Shown here one piece after another: positions 26,858-35,355 of a DNA stretch of 64,000 nucleotides. Source of the DNA: Pseudomonadota bacterium. Its GTDB lineage: Bacteria; Pseudomonadota; Gammaproteobacteria; Burkholderiales; Burkholderiaceae_C. The stretch spans positions 1 to 64,000 of the forward strand of contig JAEWPH010000115.1 in assembly GCA_023460715.1 (NCBI GenBank). The letters run 5' to 3'. The notes beneath the pieces were generated by a model. It was not told the origin of the DNA, did not search any database, and was given only the letters and a program-made list of their open reading frames with translations. The number at the start of each line of letters is the position of its first letter. The first letter of the stretch is position 1. The translations under genes and the position numbers were made by a program.

Positions 26858-26910
26858 GGTTGTCTCCTTTGGTGTTTTTTGGCGGGAAGAGTTTCAAGCA
26901 CACCCGCTCG

Positions 26911-28518
26911 CTAAGGGAGCAGCTTCAATCCAAGCTCTTTTAAGAAAGCGTTGTGCTTTTGCTTTGCCTCTGCAATGGCTTTCTCGATCTCCACCAGTTC
27001 GCTGTGCGTTGCATCCAGATCGATCTCGGCCTCGCCCACTGCCGTGCTGATATAGCGCGAGATATTCAAATTGAAGTCGTTCTTCTCGATCTCTGCCATC
27101 TCCACCCGACGTGAGTAGCGCGTTTCTTCCTCGCGGAACTGGTAGGTCTTAATGATCTTGGCAATGTGCTCATCCGTCAGCTGGTTCTGGCGCTTGCCCT
27201 TGGCAAAGTGTTCCGCGGCGTTGATGAACAGCACATCGTCCGGCTTCTTGCACTTCTTCAGCACCAGGATGCACACCGGTATTCCGGTGGAATAGAACAG
27301 GTTGGACGGCAGCCCAATCACCGTATCGATGTGCCCGTCCATCAAAAGCTTCTTGCGAATGCGCTCCTCTGCCCCGCCCCGGAACAGCACCCCGTGCGGC
27401 AGGATGATGGCCATCACCCCCTCGTCTTTGAGGAAGTGAAAGCCGTGCAGCAAAAAGGCAAAGTCCGCCGCCGACTTGGGTGCCAGGCCGTGGCTTTTGA
27501 AGCGCACATCGTCTGCCATGGCCTCGCCCGGCTCCCAACGGTAGCTGAACGGCGGATTGGCCACAATGGCATCAAACGCAGGCTTTTTGGCCGGGTTCAG
27601 CTCACGCAGCATGTCCCAGTCGTTGGCCAGCGTGTCGCCGTGGAAGATTTCAAACTCCGTGTCCTTCACCCCGTGCAGCAGCATGTTCATGCGCGCCAGG
27701 TTGTAGGTGGTGATGTTCTTTTCTTGGCCGTAAATCTTGCCAATGCCGTGCGGCCCCATGCGCTTGCGCACGTTCAAAAGCAGCGAGCCCGAGCCACAGG
27801 CAAAGTCCATCACGCTATCGAGCCGCTGTCGCGCGCCTGTACGTGGCTCCTGGCTGTCCAGCGTCACGATGGTGGAGAGGATGTCCGAGATTTGCTGCGG
27901 CGTATAAAACTCCCCCGCCTTCTTGCCCGAGCCCGCCGCAAACTGGCCAATCAGGTATTCGTATGCATCGCCCAGCGCGTCCATCTCCTTGGAGAACTCT
28001 GCCAGCCCGTCGGCGATTTTCTGGATGATGGCGCATAGCTTGGCATTGCGCTCTGTGTAGCTTTTACCCAGCTTGGGCGAGGCCAAGTCAATCTCAGAGA
28101 ACAAGCCCTGAAACGTGCTCTGAAACGATTCGGTTTCGATGTATTTGAAACCCGCTTGCAAGGTGTGCAGCAACTCGGCATCTTGCGTCCGGGCCATGTT
28201 GGCAATGCTGCTCCATAGATGCTGCGGCTCAATCACGTAATGCACCTTGCGGCGCATCTGCTTTTCAAATTCGGGCACATCGTCCAGGTTGCCCTCGTAC
28301 CAAATCTGCAAGGGGGTCGATACCGAACTGTCAATCTGTGCGGGGTAGTCGCTGCCCAGCTCCTTCTTGGCCGCCGCCTCGTAGTTGTCCGACAGGTAGC
28401 GCAAAAACAGGAACGACAGCATGTAGTCGCGGAAATCGTCCGCGTCCATGGCTCCGCGCAGTTGGTCGGCAATCGCCCATAGCGTTTTGCCCAGCTTGGT
28501 TTGGTTTTGTTCGGTCAT
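26911..28518 (-). CDS. hsdM: Type I restriction-modification methyltransferase subunit HsdM
   Basis: A 535-residue N6-adenine methyltransferase. HsdM_N occupies the first 150 residues (LWAIADQLRGAMDADDFRDY). The SAM-binding motif is FACGSGSLLLNV and the catalytic motif is NPPF in ANPPFSYRW. The end carries the coiled segment usual for the subunit. With HsdS it would form the M2S modification enzyme. The start overlaps the stop of rhuM by 4 nt (ATGA). HsdM is the last gene of the operon, which is unusual, since hsdM normally precedes hsdS. Confidence 0.95.
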   Translation of the reverse strand: MTEQNQTKLGKTLWAIADQLRGAMDADDFRDYMLSFLFLRYLSDNYEAAAKKELGSDYPAQIDSSVSTPLQIWYEGNLDDVPEFEKQMRRKVHYVIEPQHLWSSIANMARTQDAELLHTLQAGFKYIETESFQSTFQGLFSEIDLASPKLGKSYTERNAKLCAIIQKIADGLAEFSKEMDALGDAYEYLIGQFAAGSGKKAGEFYTPQQISDILSTIVTLDSQEPRTGARQRLDSVMDFACGSGSLLLNVRKRMGPHGIGKIYGQEKNITTYNLARMNMLLHGVKDTEFEIFHGDTLANDWDMLRELNPAKKPAFDAIVANPPFSYRWEPGEAMADDVRFKSHGLAPKSAADFAFLLHGFHFLKDEGVMAIILPHGVLFRGGAEERIRKKLLMDGHIDTVIGLPSNLFYSTGIPVCILVLKKCKKPDDVLFINAAEHFAKGKRQNQLTDEHIAKIIKTYQFREEETRYSRRVEMAEIEKNDFNLNISRYISTAVGEAEIDLDATHSELVEIEKAIAEAKQKHNAFLKELGLKLLP

Positions 28519-29516
28519 TTTTTAGGGCGATTTTTGATGGTGTTTTCCAACGCCTTGAGTTCGGCTTCATCCTGCGCGTCGGCGGCACGGGCTTCTTCAG
28601 CTTTGCGGCGCTGGTCAAAGTCCAGATACAGCGGCTCCAGCTTTTGCTCCATGCGGGCATGGCTCACCGTGCCAGCCCCGCTGAGCAGCGGGAACCCGTT
28701 GGACACGATGATCTGCCCCACGTTCTCGCGCCAAAAGCCCATGCTGGTGATGGTTTGCCGCTTGGCGCGCAGCTCTGCCGTTTCCAAGAAGATCACCACC
28801 AGCCGGTTCAGGGTGTCTACTTCGTCTTCTGTCAGATAATTCTTGGCCACCACAATGTCCTGCTTGCGCACCTGGGTGCCCTTCCACGTCAGCAGACCGA
28901 AATGCGGGTCGGCAGGGTTGGCGCGGCTCACGATGAGTTCTGCCGCCGTCTTTTGCGTCACCGCATACAGCAGCAGGTTTTGCACCGCGGCAAAAAAGGT
29001 CTGCGTGGCCTCATCCGTCTTGTCGTAGTCCGCCGCCAGGGCAAACAGGTCGCGCACCTTTTGGTAGAAGCGCTTTTCCGAGGCCCGAATGTCCCGGATG
29101 CGCGTCAGCATCTCGTCAAAATAGTCCGGGCGGCCGTCGGGGTTCTTCAGCCGCTCGTCGTCCATCACAAAGCCCTTGACCAGATACTCCTTGAGCACTG
29201 TCGACGCCCAGCGGCGAAACTGCACCCCACGCGGCGAGCGCACGCGGTAGCCCACGGCCAGGATGGCGTCGAGGTTGTAATGCGCCATCTGGTAGTTCTT
29301 GCCATCGGTGGCAGTTGTCAACCGTTGGTTGACAACTGAATCTAGGACCAACTCCTTCTCAGCAAAGATGGCTTTGAGGTGCTTGGCAATGTTCTGCTTG
29401 CTGGTTTGGAATAGCTCAGCCATTTCCAGTTGGGTGACCCACACCGTGCCCAAATCAACCCTCAGTTGAATCTGGCTCTCGCCGTCGTCAGAGGTGTAAA
29501 GGATAAGGCCGTTCAT
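28515..29516 (-). CDS. rhuM: RhuM family protein
   Basis: A 333-residue protein of the RhuM family, first named from a Salmonella pathogenicity island and often found inside type I R-M loci. The first 120 residues form the family domain (WVTQLEMAELFQTSKQNIAKHLK, a helix-turn-helix-like part, then HYNLDAILAVGYRV and RFRRWAS-like RGVQFRRWA). The rest contains a helical region and an acidic, Ala-rich C-terminus. Its biochemical role is not known. It overlaps prrC upstream and hsdM downstream by 4 nt each, so all are translated together. It could be a regulator or accessory effector. Confidence 0.88.
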   Translation of the reverse strand: MNGLILYTSDDGESQIQLRVDLGTVWVTQLEMAELFQTSKQNIAKHLKAIFAEKELVLDSVVNQRLTTATDGKNYQMAHYNLDAILAVGYRVRSPRGVQFRRWASTVLKEYLVKGFVMDDERLKNPDGRPDYFDEMLTRIRDIRASEKRFYQKVRDLFALAADYDKTDEATQTFFAAVQNLLLYAVTQKTAAELIVSRANPADPHFGLLTWKGTQVRKQDIVVAKNYLTEDEVDTLNRLVVIFLETAELRAKRQTITSMGFWRENVGQIIVSNGFPLLSGAGTVSHARMEQKLEPLYLDFDQRRKAEEARAADAQDEAELKALENTIKNRPKK

Positions 29517-30730
29517 ACAGTTGCCGGTGATGGTGCGACTGTGGGCGTTTGCGCGCCCGCAACTGCGGCAAGGCGGAATGCATAGCGGTTAAGGAAAACA
29601 TCAAGAATTTCACGAAACATCTTCTTATCTGTTGCTGTGATTGATTCAGACTCGAATACTGAATATTTCGCGTGACTTCGCACGTTCAGAAAGCGTGCAT
29701 ACAATGCCTTCTTAGGCAGTCCTTCAAAGCACGTTGAAATGTGCTGGCGGCCAAAAAATATAGCCGTCTTCTCAAGGATACTTCGCAATGAATTGAAATG
29801 GTATTGCGATATCTTTCCAGACTTCGCAACCGCACGCAGTTCCTCTAACGCTGCAACATGATGTAGAAATGGCGATTCGCTTGTATCTTCAAGCGTGTAT
29901 GTCTGGGCTTCATTCAACCGATGAAGCAAGTATGCCTTCTTCTTTATATCGAATTTGCTTTCAGATGATCTTTTTCCTTTGAGTTCATTAAACATTACGT
30001 TGAAAAAAAGACCGTGGTGCGTAGATACAACGACCTTGAGTTTGTTGTCTTCACGCTTCAGTAAGCTGCCGAGGCCAGCAGCAACAGCAATGGTGTTTTG
30101 CTCGTCCAAGGAGGAAATAGGATCGTCGATATATACATACTTCACCCAATCGTATGGCTGCCCCTTCTCCGCTTCGATTGCCAATCGAAGAATAGCCAAG
30201 AAGAAACACCAGATAAAAATATTCTCTTCACCTCGCGAAATCTTGATGTCCTCAAGTCGCCTGCGGCTGCCAGCTATCGTTACGTCGCGAAAAAACCGTA
30301 TTTCTGCTGCGGCGTAATTGATTCTGAAGTCAAAATCTGCATATTGATGAAGAAGCGGGCGGACCTGGTCTTCAATGCCCATCCCATCAAGCCCATCAAA
30401 GAAATGAGACTCGGCCTTGAATTTAATCCTGCGATCCTTGTCTTCATCGAGATCATTGTCCCAATCGAAGAGGTCTTCCGTGAAGGCATTGAAGTAAAGA
30501 GTATCTCGCTTCTCTTCGTTCTTGCCCAGATTCTTAAACTCCATTGACAGCCGGGTTTTTCCCACACCATTGTGAGCAAACACCAGAACGAAGTCATTGG
30601 CAGCAACTGCAGTAGTACCTTTGCGTTGAGGGGTCTTCTTACGTTTTTGCACTCCCTTTAAGTCTTTGCGAAACTTCCGTGCTAAAGATTCCAAAGATCT
30701 AAATCTCGTGATGGTGGATGTCTTACTCAT
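29513..30730 (-). CDS. prrC: PrrC-type anticodon nuclease
   Basis: A 405-residue ABC-type ATPase/ribonuclease closely patterned on PrrC, the latent tRNA-Lys anticodon nuclease that is held inactive by a type I R-M enzyme and released when a phage inhibits it. Visible parts are Walker A AHNGVGKTRLS (52-62), the PrrC-box-like YFNAFTEDLFDWDNDL (79-94), signature SRGEEN, Walker B YVYIDDPISSLD (198-209) and the switch STHHG (236-240). The C-terminal nuclease residues match the PrrC Arg-Glu-His set: R316 and E320 in LRSILEKTA and H353 in NVRSHAKYS. All are intact. The gene is AT-rich compared with its surroundings and overlaps hsdS and rhuM by 4 nt. Confidence 0.88.
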   Translation of the reverse strand: MSKTSTITRFRSLESLARKFRKDLKGVQKRKKTPQRKGTTAVAANDFVLVFAHNGVGKTRLSMEFKNLGKNEEKRDTLYFNAFTEDLFDWDNDLDEDKDRRIKFKAESHFFDGLDGMGIEDQVRPLLHQYADFDFRINYAAAEIRFFRDVTIAGSRRRLEDIKISRGEENIFIWCFFLAILRLAIEAEKGQPYDWVKYVYIDDPISSLDEQNTIAVAAGLGSLLKREDNKLKVVVSTHHGLFFNVMFNELKGKRSSESKFDIKKKAYLLHRLNEAQTYTLEDTSESPFLHHVAALEELRAVAKSGKISQYHFNSLRSILEKTAIFFGRQHISTCFEGLPKKALYARFLNVRSHAKYSVFESESITATDKKMFREILDVFLNRYAFRLAAVAGAQTPTVAPSPATV

Positions 30731-31965
30731 ATTTTGATTCCATCAATGGACGGAAAAATTTGCTGCATCAGTGCCTTTTTGTGCTCGGCGAGAAGTGCTA
30801 ATTTTCGCGCTTCGGCAGTTATTGCACCGTCCAAGTTCATTAGCCGGTCAGCAATTTTTCTCTGCTCTGCCAAACCCGGGAAAAAGCTTTCCCAACCTTC
30901 AATCGCGCCCTTTGTGATATGCATGATGCCAAGTCCGTTTGTAGTCTTGGATTTCATTCTTTCGGTCTCATGCTCCAGGATGATGGAAAGGAACTTTTTA
31001 TCGATACCCGACTGTTCAACAACTTTCCAAATGTGGTAGTGATAGATGGTTTTCTCGCCGCGCCAAACTCGTGGGCCGAATGACGCAGACCATGCATAAA
31101 GAAGATCGCCATCTTCGCAATATTTGGTTTCATCCAGTTCAAGATTGGAGTAATACCAATTGTTGTTGGTGAAGAAATTGCCAACGCGCAGCACTTTATA
31201 TTTTCCGGCGTCGAGAAGTTCTTCCTGTTTGTACGCCCGCCCGTTGTAGAAATTCGCAGCAGTGCCTAAGGTCATCTTTTCCCATTTCCCCGCATTCCGA
31301 AACTCAGGAAACCGCAGACGCGGCTGGGCTTCGCCTTCGCAGGGGAAAAGATGCTGCATCAGCCCTTTTTTATGAGTCTTGAGCGCGTCCACTTTGCGGG
31401 CTTGGGTGGCGATCAGTTCGTCCAATGAGTTCAGGCAGTCGGCGATTTTTTGCTGTTCTCCCTCATGGGCCAAAAGTATCTGTATTTTTCTTAACTTGTC
31501 TAAGTTTATTTTTGGTGGCACAGCATTAGGAAGTGAGCTAGCGCGCAGCTCCGACTGAAAAAATTCAGATTGAAAAAAATGATGCAGATAATAAGAATTA
31601 AAAGCCTTAGACTTCTTTATCACTGCGAGTGTCACATAGACACTGAACTCGTAGTTCCAGTCCACAACTTTGGAAAATCCAATCTTGCCTATTCTTGTAA
31701 GAAGAATATCGCCTTTTTCAGGTTTATTATTTTTTGTGGCAAAAAGATAATCATCATAGGAGATGAATTTATTTGCATTTCCACTAATTAGATTTTCGAC
31801 ACTGAAGAAAGGAACACCTTTCGATACATAGGATGGCGTCTGATGTGTGCCATCGAACACAGCATTCGATATTTCTTCGAGCTTATGCGAGCACCACCCG
31901 TCCTCGTCTCGATAATCTGGAAATCGAAGCTTAGGGACTAATCCAGTGGATTTTTTTTTGCTCAT
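30727..31965 (-). CDS. hsdS: Type I restriction-modification specificity subunit HsdS
   Basis: A 412-residue DNA-recognition subunit with two target-recognition domains (about 15-165 and 215-370). Each is followed by a conserved helical spacer: EGEQQKIADCLNSLDELIA with KVDALKTHKKGLMQHLFP after the first, and LAEQRKIADRLMNLDGAIT with HKKALMQQIFPS after the second. The recognised bipartite sequence cannot be read. The DNA is clearly richer in A+T than hsdM or hsdR. It is followed by prrC with an ATGA overlap, and 88 bp separate it from hsdR upstream. Confidence 0.93.
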   Translation of the reverse strand: MSKKKSTGLVPKLRFPDYRDEDGWCSHKLEEISNAVFDGTHQTPSYVSKGVPFFSVENLISGNANKFISYDDYLFATKNNKPEKGDILLTRIGKIGFSKVVDWNYEFSVYVTLAVIKKSKAFNSYYLHHFFQSEFFQSELRASSLPNAVPPKINLDKLRKIQILLAHEGEQQKIADCLNSLDELIATQARKVDALKTHKKGLMQHLFPCEGEAQPRLRFPEFRNAGKWEKMTLGTAANFYNGRAYKQEELLDAGKYKVLRVGNFFTNNNWYYSNLELDETKYCEDGDLLYAWSASFGPRVWRGEKTIYHYHIWKVVEQSGIDKKFLSIILEHETERMKSKTTNGLGIMHITKGAIEGWESFFPGLAEQRKIADRLMNLDGAITAEARKLALLAEHKKALMQQIFPSIDGIKI

Positions 31966-32053
31966 GATTTCAGACGTTCATATGACACGCTTGCACTGCG
32001 TCGATTCGTGATCGGTTGTGACAATACCCAGCTGCAGGACTTCTGTCAGAGGT

Positions 32054-35000
32054 TCATTGCTCATATGCACGCAACCCCGAAATCTCACGCCCCTGCGCAA
32101 GCTTTTGAAGCAACGGCACCAGCTCTTTCATCAGCACCGTTTCTGCCTGCGCCCTGGCCTTCCAACCCAGCTCCAGCGGGGCCATCAAACTGCTCAGCGC
32201 TTCGCCATCAAAAATCATGCGCTGCAAGACGCCGTCCACAAAAGCTTGCAGCGCAGCGGGGGCCAGCTGGTGGCGGGTGGCAATGTCGGCCAGCTCGGCG
32301 CTGTCTTTTTCCTTCTTGAATTTTGTGTAACCCTCGCGGATGGTGGCCTCGCTCAGGCCCTCGCCCGCCTTCAGGGTGTGGATGTAGGCGGCGATGTCTT
32401 CGCGCTCGTTCATGAATTTGGCGTCTGACAGGATCAAGCCCAGCAGCTCGTCCTTGGTCATCTTTTGCTTACCGCCGCCCAGCCCCTGCTGCGAAAAGCG
32501 GGACATAAGGCCCATGATGTAGTCGTAGTCGATCACGCTGCTGGCGAACAGCACAAATTCAAAGTCGAGCTGGTCCACGGCATCGATTGCTTCGCCGCGC
32601 GGCCCTTCGCTGCCTTTGTCGTGCTGGGCTTGTTGGGCTTTGAGGCGCTGGGCGGTTTCAAGGTAGGCACCGCGAAAGGCTTGCAGTTGCTCGGCAGGCA
32701 GGATGTGTTCGATGGCGGTGGCGTTGTCTGCGGTCAGGTCGGTGTATTGGTCAAGCTGGGTTTTCAGGCGCTGCACTTCTTTGAAGTTTTGGATGAAGGC
32801 GGCGCGGGCGTCGTCGCCCTTCAAGCTGTGCACGGCCTCGGGCGTACAGGCCAGGCCCTGGCTTTGCATGAAGTCGGCCAGTTTTTGCACGGCCGCGTCC
32901 AGCTTTTGGATGACGACCGGGGCTTTGTCTACCAGCCAAATCTCGCGCACTTGGTCCCCCGTTTTTTCGCCCGAGAACAGGGCAATGGCGGCGTCCACGT
33001 TGGCTTGCTGTTGGCGAAAGTCGAGGATGTTGCCGTAGGGCTTGGTGCCGTTGAGCACGCGGTTGGTGCGCGAGAACGCCTGGATCAAGCCGTGGTGCTT
33101 GAGGTTTTTGTCCACATACAGGGTGTTGAGGTATTTGCTGTCAAACCCGGTGAGCAGCATGTCCACCACGATGGTGATGTCGATTTTGTGGTACGGGGCC
33201 GCCGGAAAAGCCTTGCGCAAGTCTGCGTCGGGCCACTGGTGGTCTTTGATGCGCTTTTGTACGCCCTGGTAATACAGGTCGAACTCGCTGATGGAGTGGG
33301 CGGTAGAGTAGCGGGCGTTGTAGCTTGCCAAAATGGCTTTGAGGGCGGCTTTTTTGCCCTCGGGGTCTACCTGGTTGTCTTCTTTTTCTTGGGGCAGGTC
33401 TTCCTGGATTTGCCGCACATCGGCATCACCCTCTGCCGGGGGCGAGAACACGCAGGCGATGTTAAGCGGCACAAAGGCGGGGTCTGCAGCCTGCCTTGCT
33501 TGCTGAATCTCTTCAAACAGGCGGTGGTATTCAATGGCGTCGTTAATGCTGGCGGTGGCCAGCACGGCGTTGAAGCGGCGGTGGGCAGTGGCGGTGTCGT
33601 GCTTGGCCAAAATGGCTTCGATCACGGCCTTCTTGGCCAGGGCTTCGCCGGGCTTGGGTGGGTTTTTGCCCTCGGGCTTGTAGTAGTCCACATGGAAGCG
33701 CAGCACGTTGGCGTCTTCAATGGCGTGGGTGATGGTGTAGGCGTGCAGTTGTTTTTGAAACAGGTCTTCCGTGGTCTTCATGGAGGCCTGTTCGTCCTCA
33801 ATCTGCGTGCGGCTGGAGTTGGCCTCAAAAATGGGCGTGCCGGTAAAGCCAAACAGTTGCGCCTTGGGAAAGAATTCTTTGATGGCCTGGTGGTTTTCGC
33901 CAAACTGCGAGCGGTGGCATTCGTCAAAGATGAAGACGATGCGCTTGTTGGCCAACGGTGCCAGCTGCTCTTTGTAGGTGGCCTTGCCGTCTTTCTTTTG
34001 CTGCTTGTTGCGTTTGCTGTTTTCGTCCAGCGCCAGGCCCAGCTTTTGGATGGTGGTGACGATGACCTTGTCGGCATAGTCATTGGACAGCAGGCGGCGC
34101 ACTAGCGTGGCGGTGTTGGTATTCTCTTCAACGCAGCCTTCTTGGAAGCGGTTGAATTCTTCGCGGGTCTGGCGGTCCAGGTCTTTGCGGTCCACCACGA
34201 AGAGGCATTTCTCCACATCGGGGTTGTCTTTGAGCAGAGTGGACGCCTTGAAGGACGTGAGCGTTTTGCCGCTGCCCGTGGTGTGCCAGATGTAGCCGTT
34301 GCCGTTGTTTTGGTGAATGCACTCGACGATGCGTTTGACGGCATAGACCTGGTAGGGCCGCATCATCAACAGCTTTTGCTCCGACGCCACCAGCACCATG
34401 TAGCGGCTGATGGTTTGGCCCAGGGTGCATTTGCCCAAGAACTTGTCGGCAAACTCATCGAGCTGGGTGATCTTTTTGTTGAGCTCGTCCGCAAATTGGT
34501 AGATGGGCAAAAACCGCTCGTCCGCATTGAACGCAAAGTGCCGGGCGTTGTTGTTGGCGAAGTAGTAGGTGTTGGTGCGGTTGCTGACGATGAAGAGCTG
34601 CAAAAAGCTCAGCAGCGTTTTGGTGTAGCCATTGCCGGGGTCGTTTTTGTAGTCAACGATCTGCTCCATGGCCCGGCGGGGGTTGATGGTGAGCGTTTTC
34701 AGCTCGACCTGCACACACGGCACGCCGTTGATGAGGATGAGCACATCAAACCGGTGGTGACTGTAGTCGGTGTTGATGCGCAGCTGGTTGACCACTTCAA
34801 AGGTGTTCTTGCACCAGTCTTTGATGTTGACCAGCGTGTAGTTCAGCGGAGTGCCGTCTTCACGCGTGAAGGCGTTGATGCTGCGCAGCGTTTTGGCTGC
34901 GGTGAACACGTCGGGAGTGACGATTTCATCGAGCAGGCGGGCAAATTCGCCATCGGTCAGATGGACGCGGTTCAGGGCCTCAAACTTCTCGCGAAAGTTG

Positions 35001-35152
35001 CGCTCCAGCGCAGCACGGTCGCGGATTTCGGGGCGGTATTCGTACTTGAGGCCCTGGAGCTTGCCGATGAAGCCGTATTCAATCTGCTCCTCTTTGACGG
35101 CGGGGCTTGGCGTGACGGGTGCCGGGACGTAGCTGGGGGTGGTTGGAGGCAT
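32054..35152 (-). CDS. hsdR: Type I restriction endonuclease/translocase subunit HsdR
   Basis: A 1032-residue motor/nuclease subunit. The PD-(D/E)xK nuclease is near the N-terminus, with D136 (RFDVLI) and E150-x-K152 (QVELKT). The SF2 motor has Walker A TTGSGKT at 292-298, DECH at 410-413 and the FGFTGTP motif near 435, followed by the C-terminal RecA domain and helical tail. All catalytic residues are present. It is the first gene of the R-M block and probably has its own promoter in 35153-35284. Only 88 bp separate it from hsdS, so it may also be cotranscribed with hsdS-prrC-rhuM-hsdM. Confidence 0.94.
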   Translation of the reverse strand: MPPTTPSYVPAPVTPSPAVKEEQIEYGFIGKLQGLKYEYRPEIRDRAALERNFREKFEALNRVHLTDGEFARLLDEIVTPDVFTAAKTLRSINAFTREDGTPLNYTLVNIKDWCKNTFEVVNQLRINTDYSHHRFDVLILINGVPCVQVELKTLTINPRRAMEQIVDYKNDPGNGYTKTLLSFLQLFIVSNRTNTYYFANNNARHFAFNADERFLPIYQFADELNKKITQLDEFADKFLGKCTLGQTISRYMVLVASEQKLLMMRPYQVYAVKRIVECIHQNNGNGYIWHTTGSGKTLTSFKASTLLKDNPDVEKCLFVVDRKDLDRQTREEFNRFQEGCVEENTNTATLVRRLLSNDYADKVIVTTIQKLGLALDENSKRNKQQKKDGKATYKEQLAPLANKRIVFIFDECHRSQFGENHQAIKEFFPKAQLFGFTGTPIFEANSSRTQIEDEQASMKTTEDLFQKQLHAYTITHAIEDANVLRFHVDYYKPEGKNPPKPGEALAKKAVIEAILAKHDTATAHRRFNAVLATASINDAIEYHRLFEEIQQARQAADPAFVPLNIACVFSPPAEGDADVRQIQEDLPQEKEDNQVDPEGKKAALKAILASYNARYSTAHSISEFDLYYQGVQKRIKDHQWPDADLRKAFPAAPYHKIDITIVVDMLLTGFDSKYLNTLYVDKNLKHHGLIQAFSRTNRVLNGTKPYGNILDFRQQQANVDAAIALFSGEKTGDQVREIWLVDKAPVVIQKLDAAVQKLADFMQSQGLACTPEAVHSLKGDDARAAFIQNFKEVQRLKTQLDQYTDLTADNATAIEHILPAEQLQAFRGAYLETAQRLKAQQAQHDKGSEGPRGEAIDAVDQLDFEFVLFASSVIDYDYIMGLMSRFSQQGLGGGKQKMTKDELLGLILSDAKFMNEREDIAAYIHTLKAGEGLSEATIREGYTKFKKEKDSAELADIATRHQLAPAALQAFVDGVLQRMIFDGEALSSLMAPLELGWKARAQAETVLMKELVPLLQKLAQGREISGLRAYEQ

Positions 35153-35284
35153 GGTGAGGCAATAGACGTGTCAGCCGGGCTGGCGCGGGCCCTGCGGTTT
35201 CAATGCATCTGCCATTGTGCCGGGTTGACCTGGGCCGGTTTTCTGATTCTCCGGTCTTGCCGGATAAGTGGAAATTTTATAAAC

Positions 35285-35319
35285 AAAAAGCCGCGCAGCC
35301 CTTTCGGAATCTGCGCGGC
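35285..35319 (-). terminator. Rho-independent terminator of the aceE-aceF-lpdA operon
   Basis: On the minus strand GCCGCGCAG, a 12-nt loop, CTGCGCGGC is followed by TTTTTGTTT. The stem is 9 bp and GC-rich. It lies 37 bp after the lpdA stop and before hsdR. Confidence 0.85.
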
Positions 35320-35355
35320 CAGCTACTGGTTCAGTAGCAATCCAGATCGATCAGA

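Noticed and set aside
26911-35152. A genomic island with integrase and attachment sites around the R-M locus
   Set aside because: No integrase, tRNA or direct repeats were seen at either edge. Transfer of parts is suggested only by base composition.
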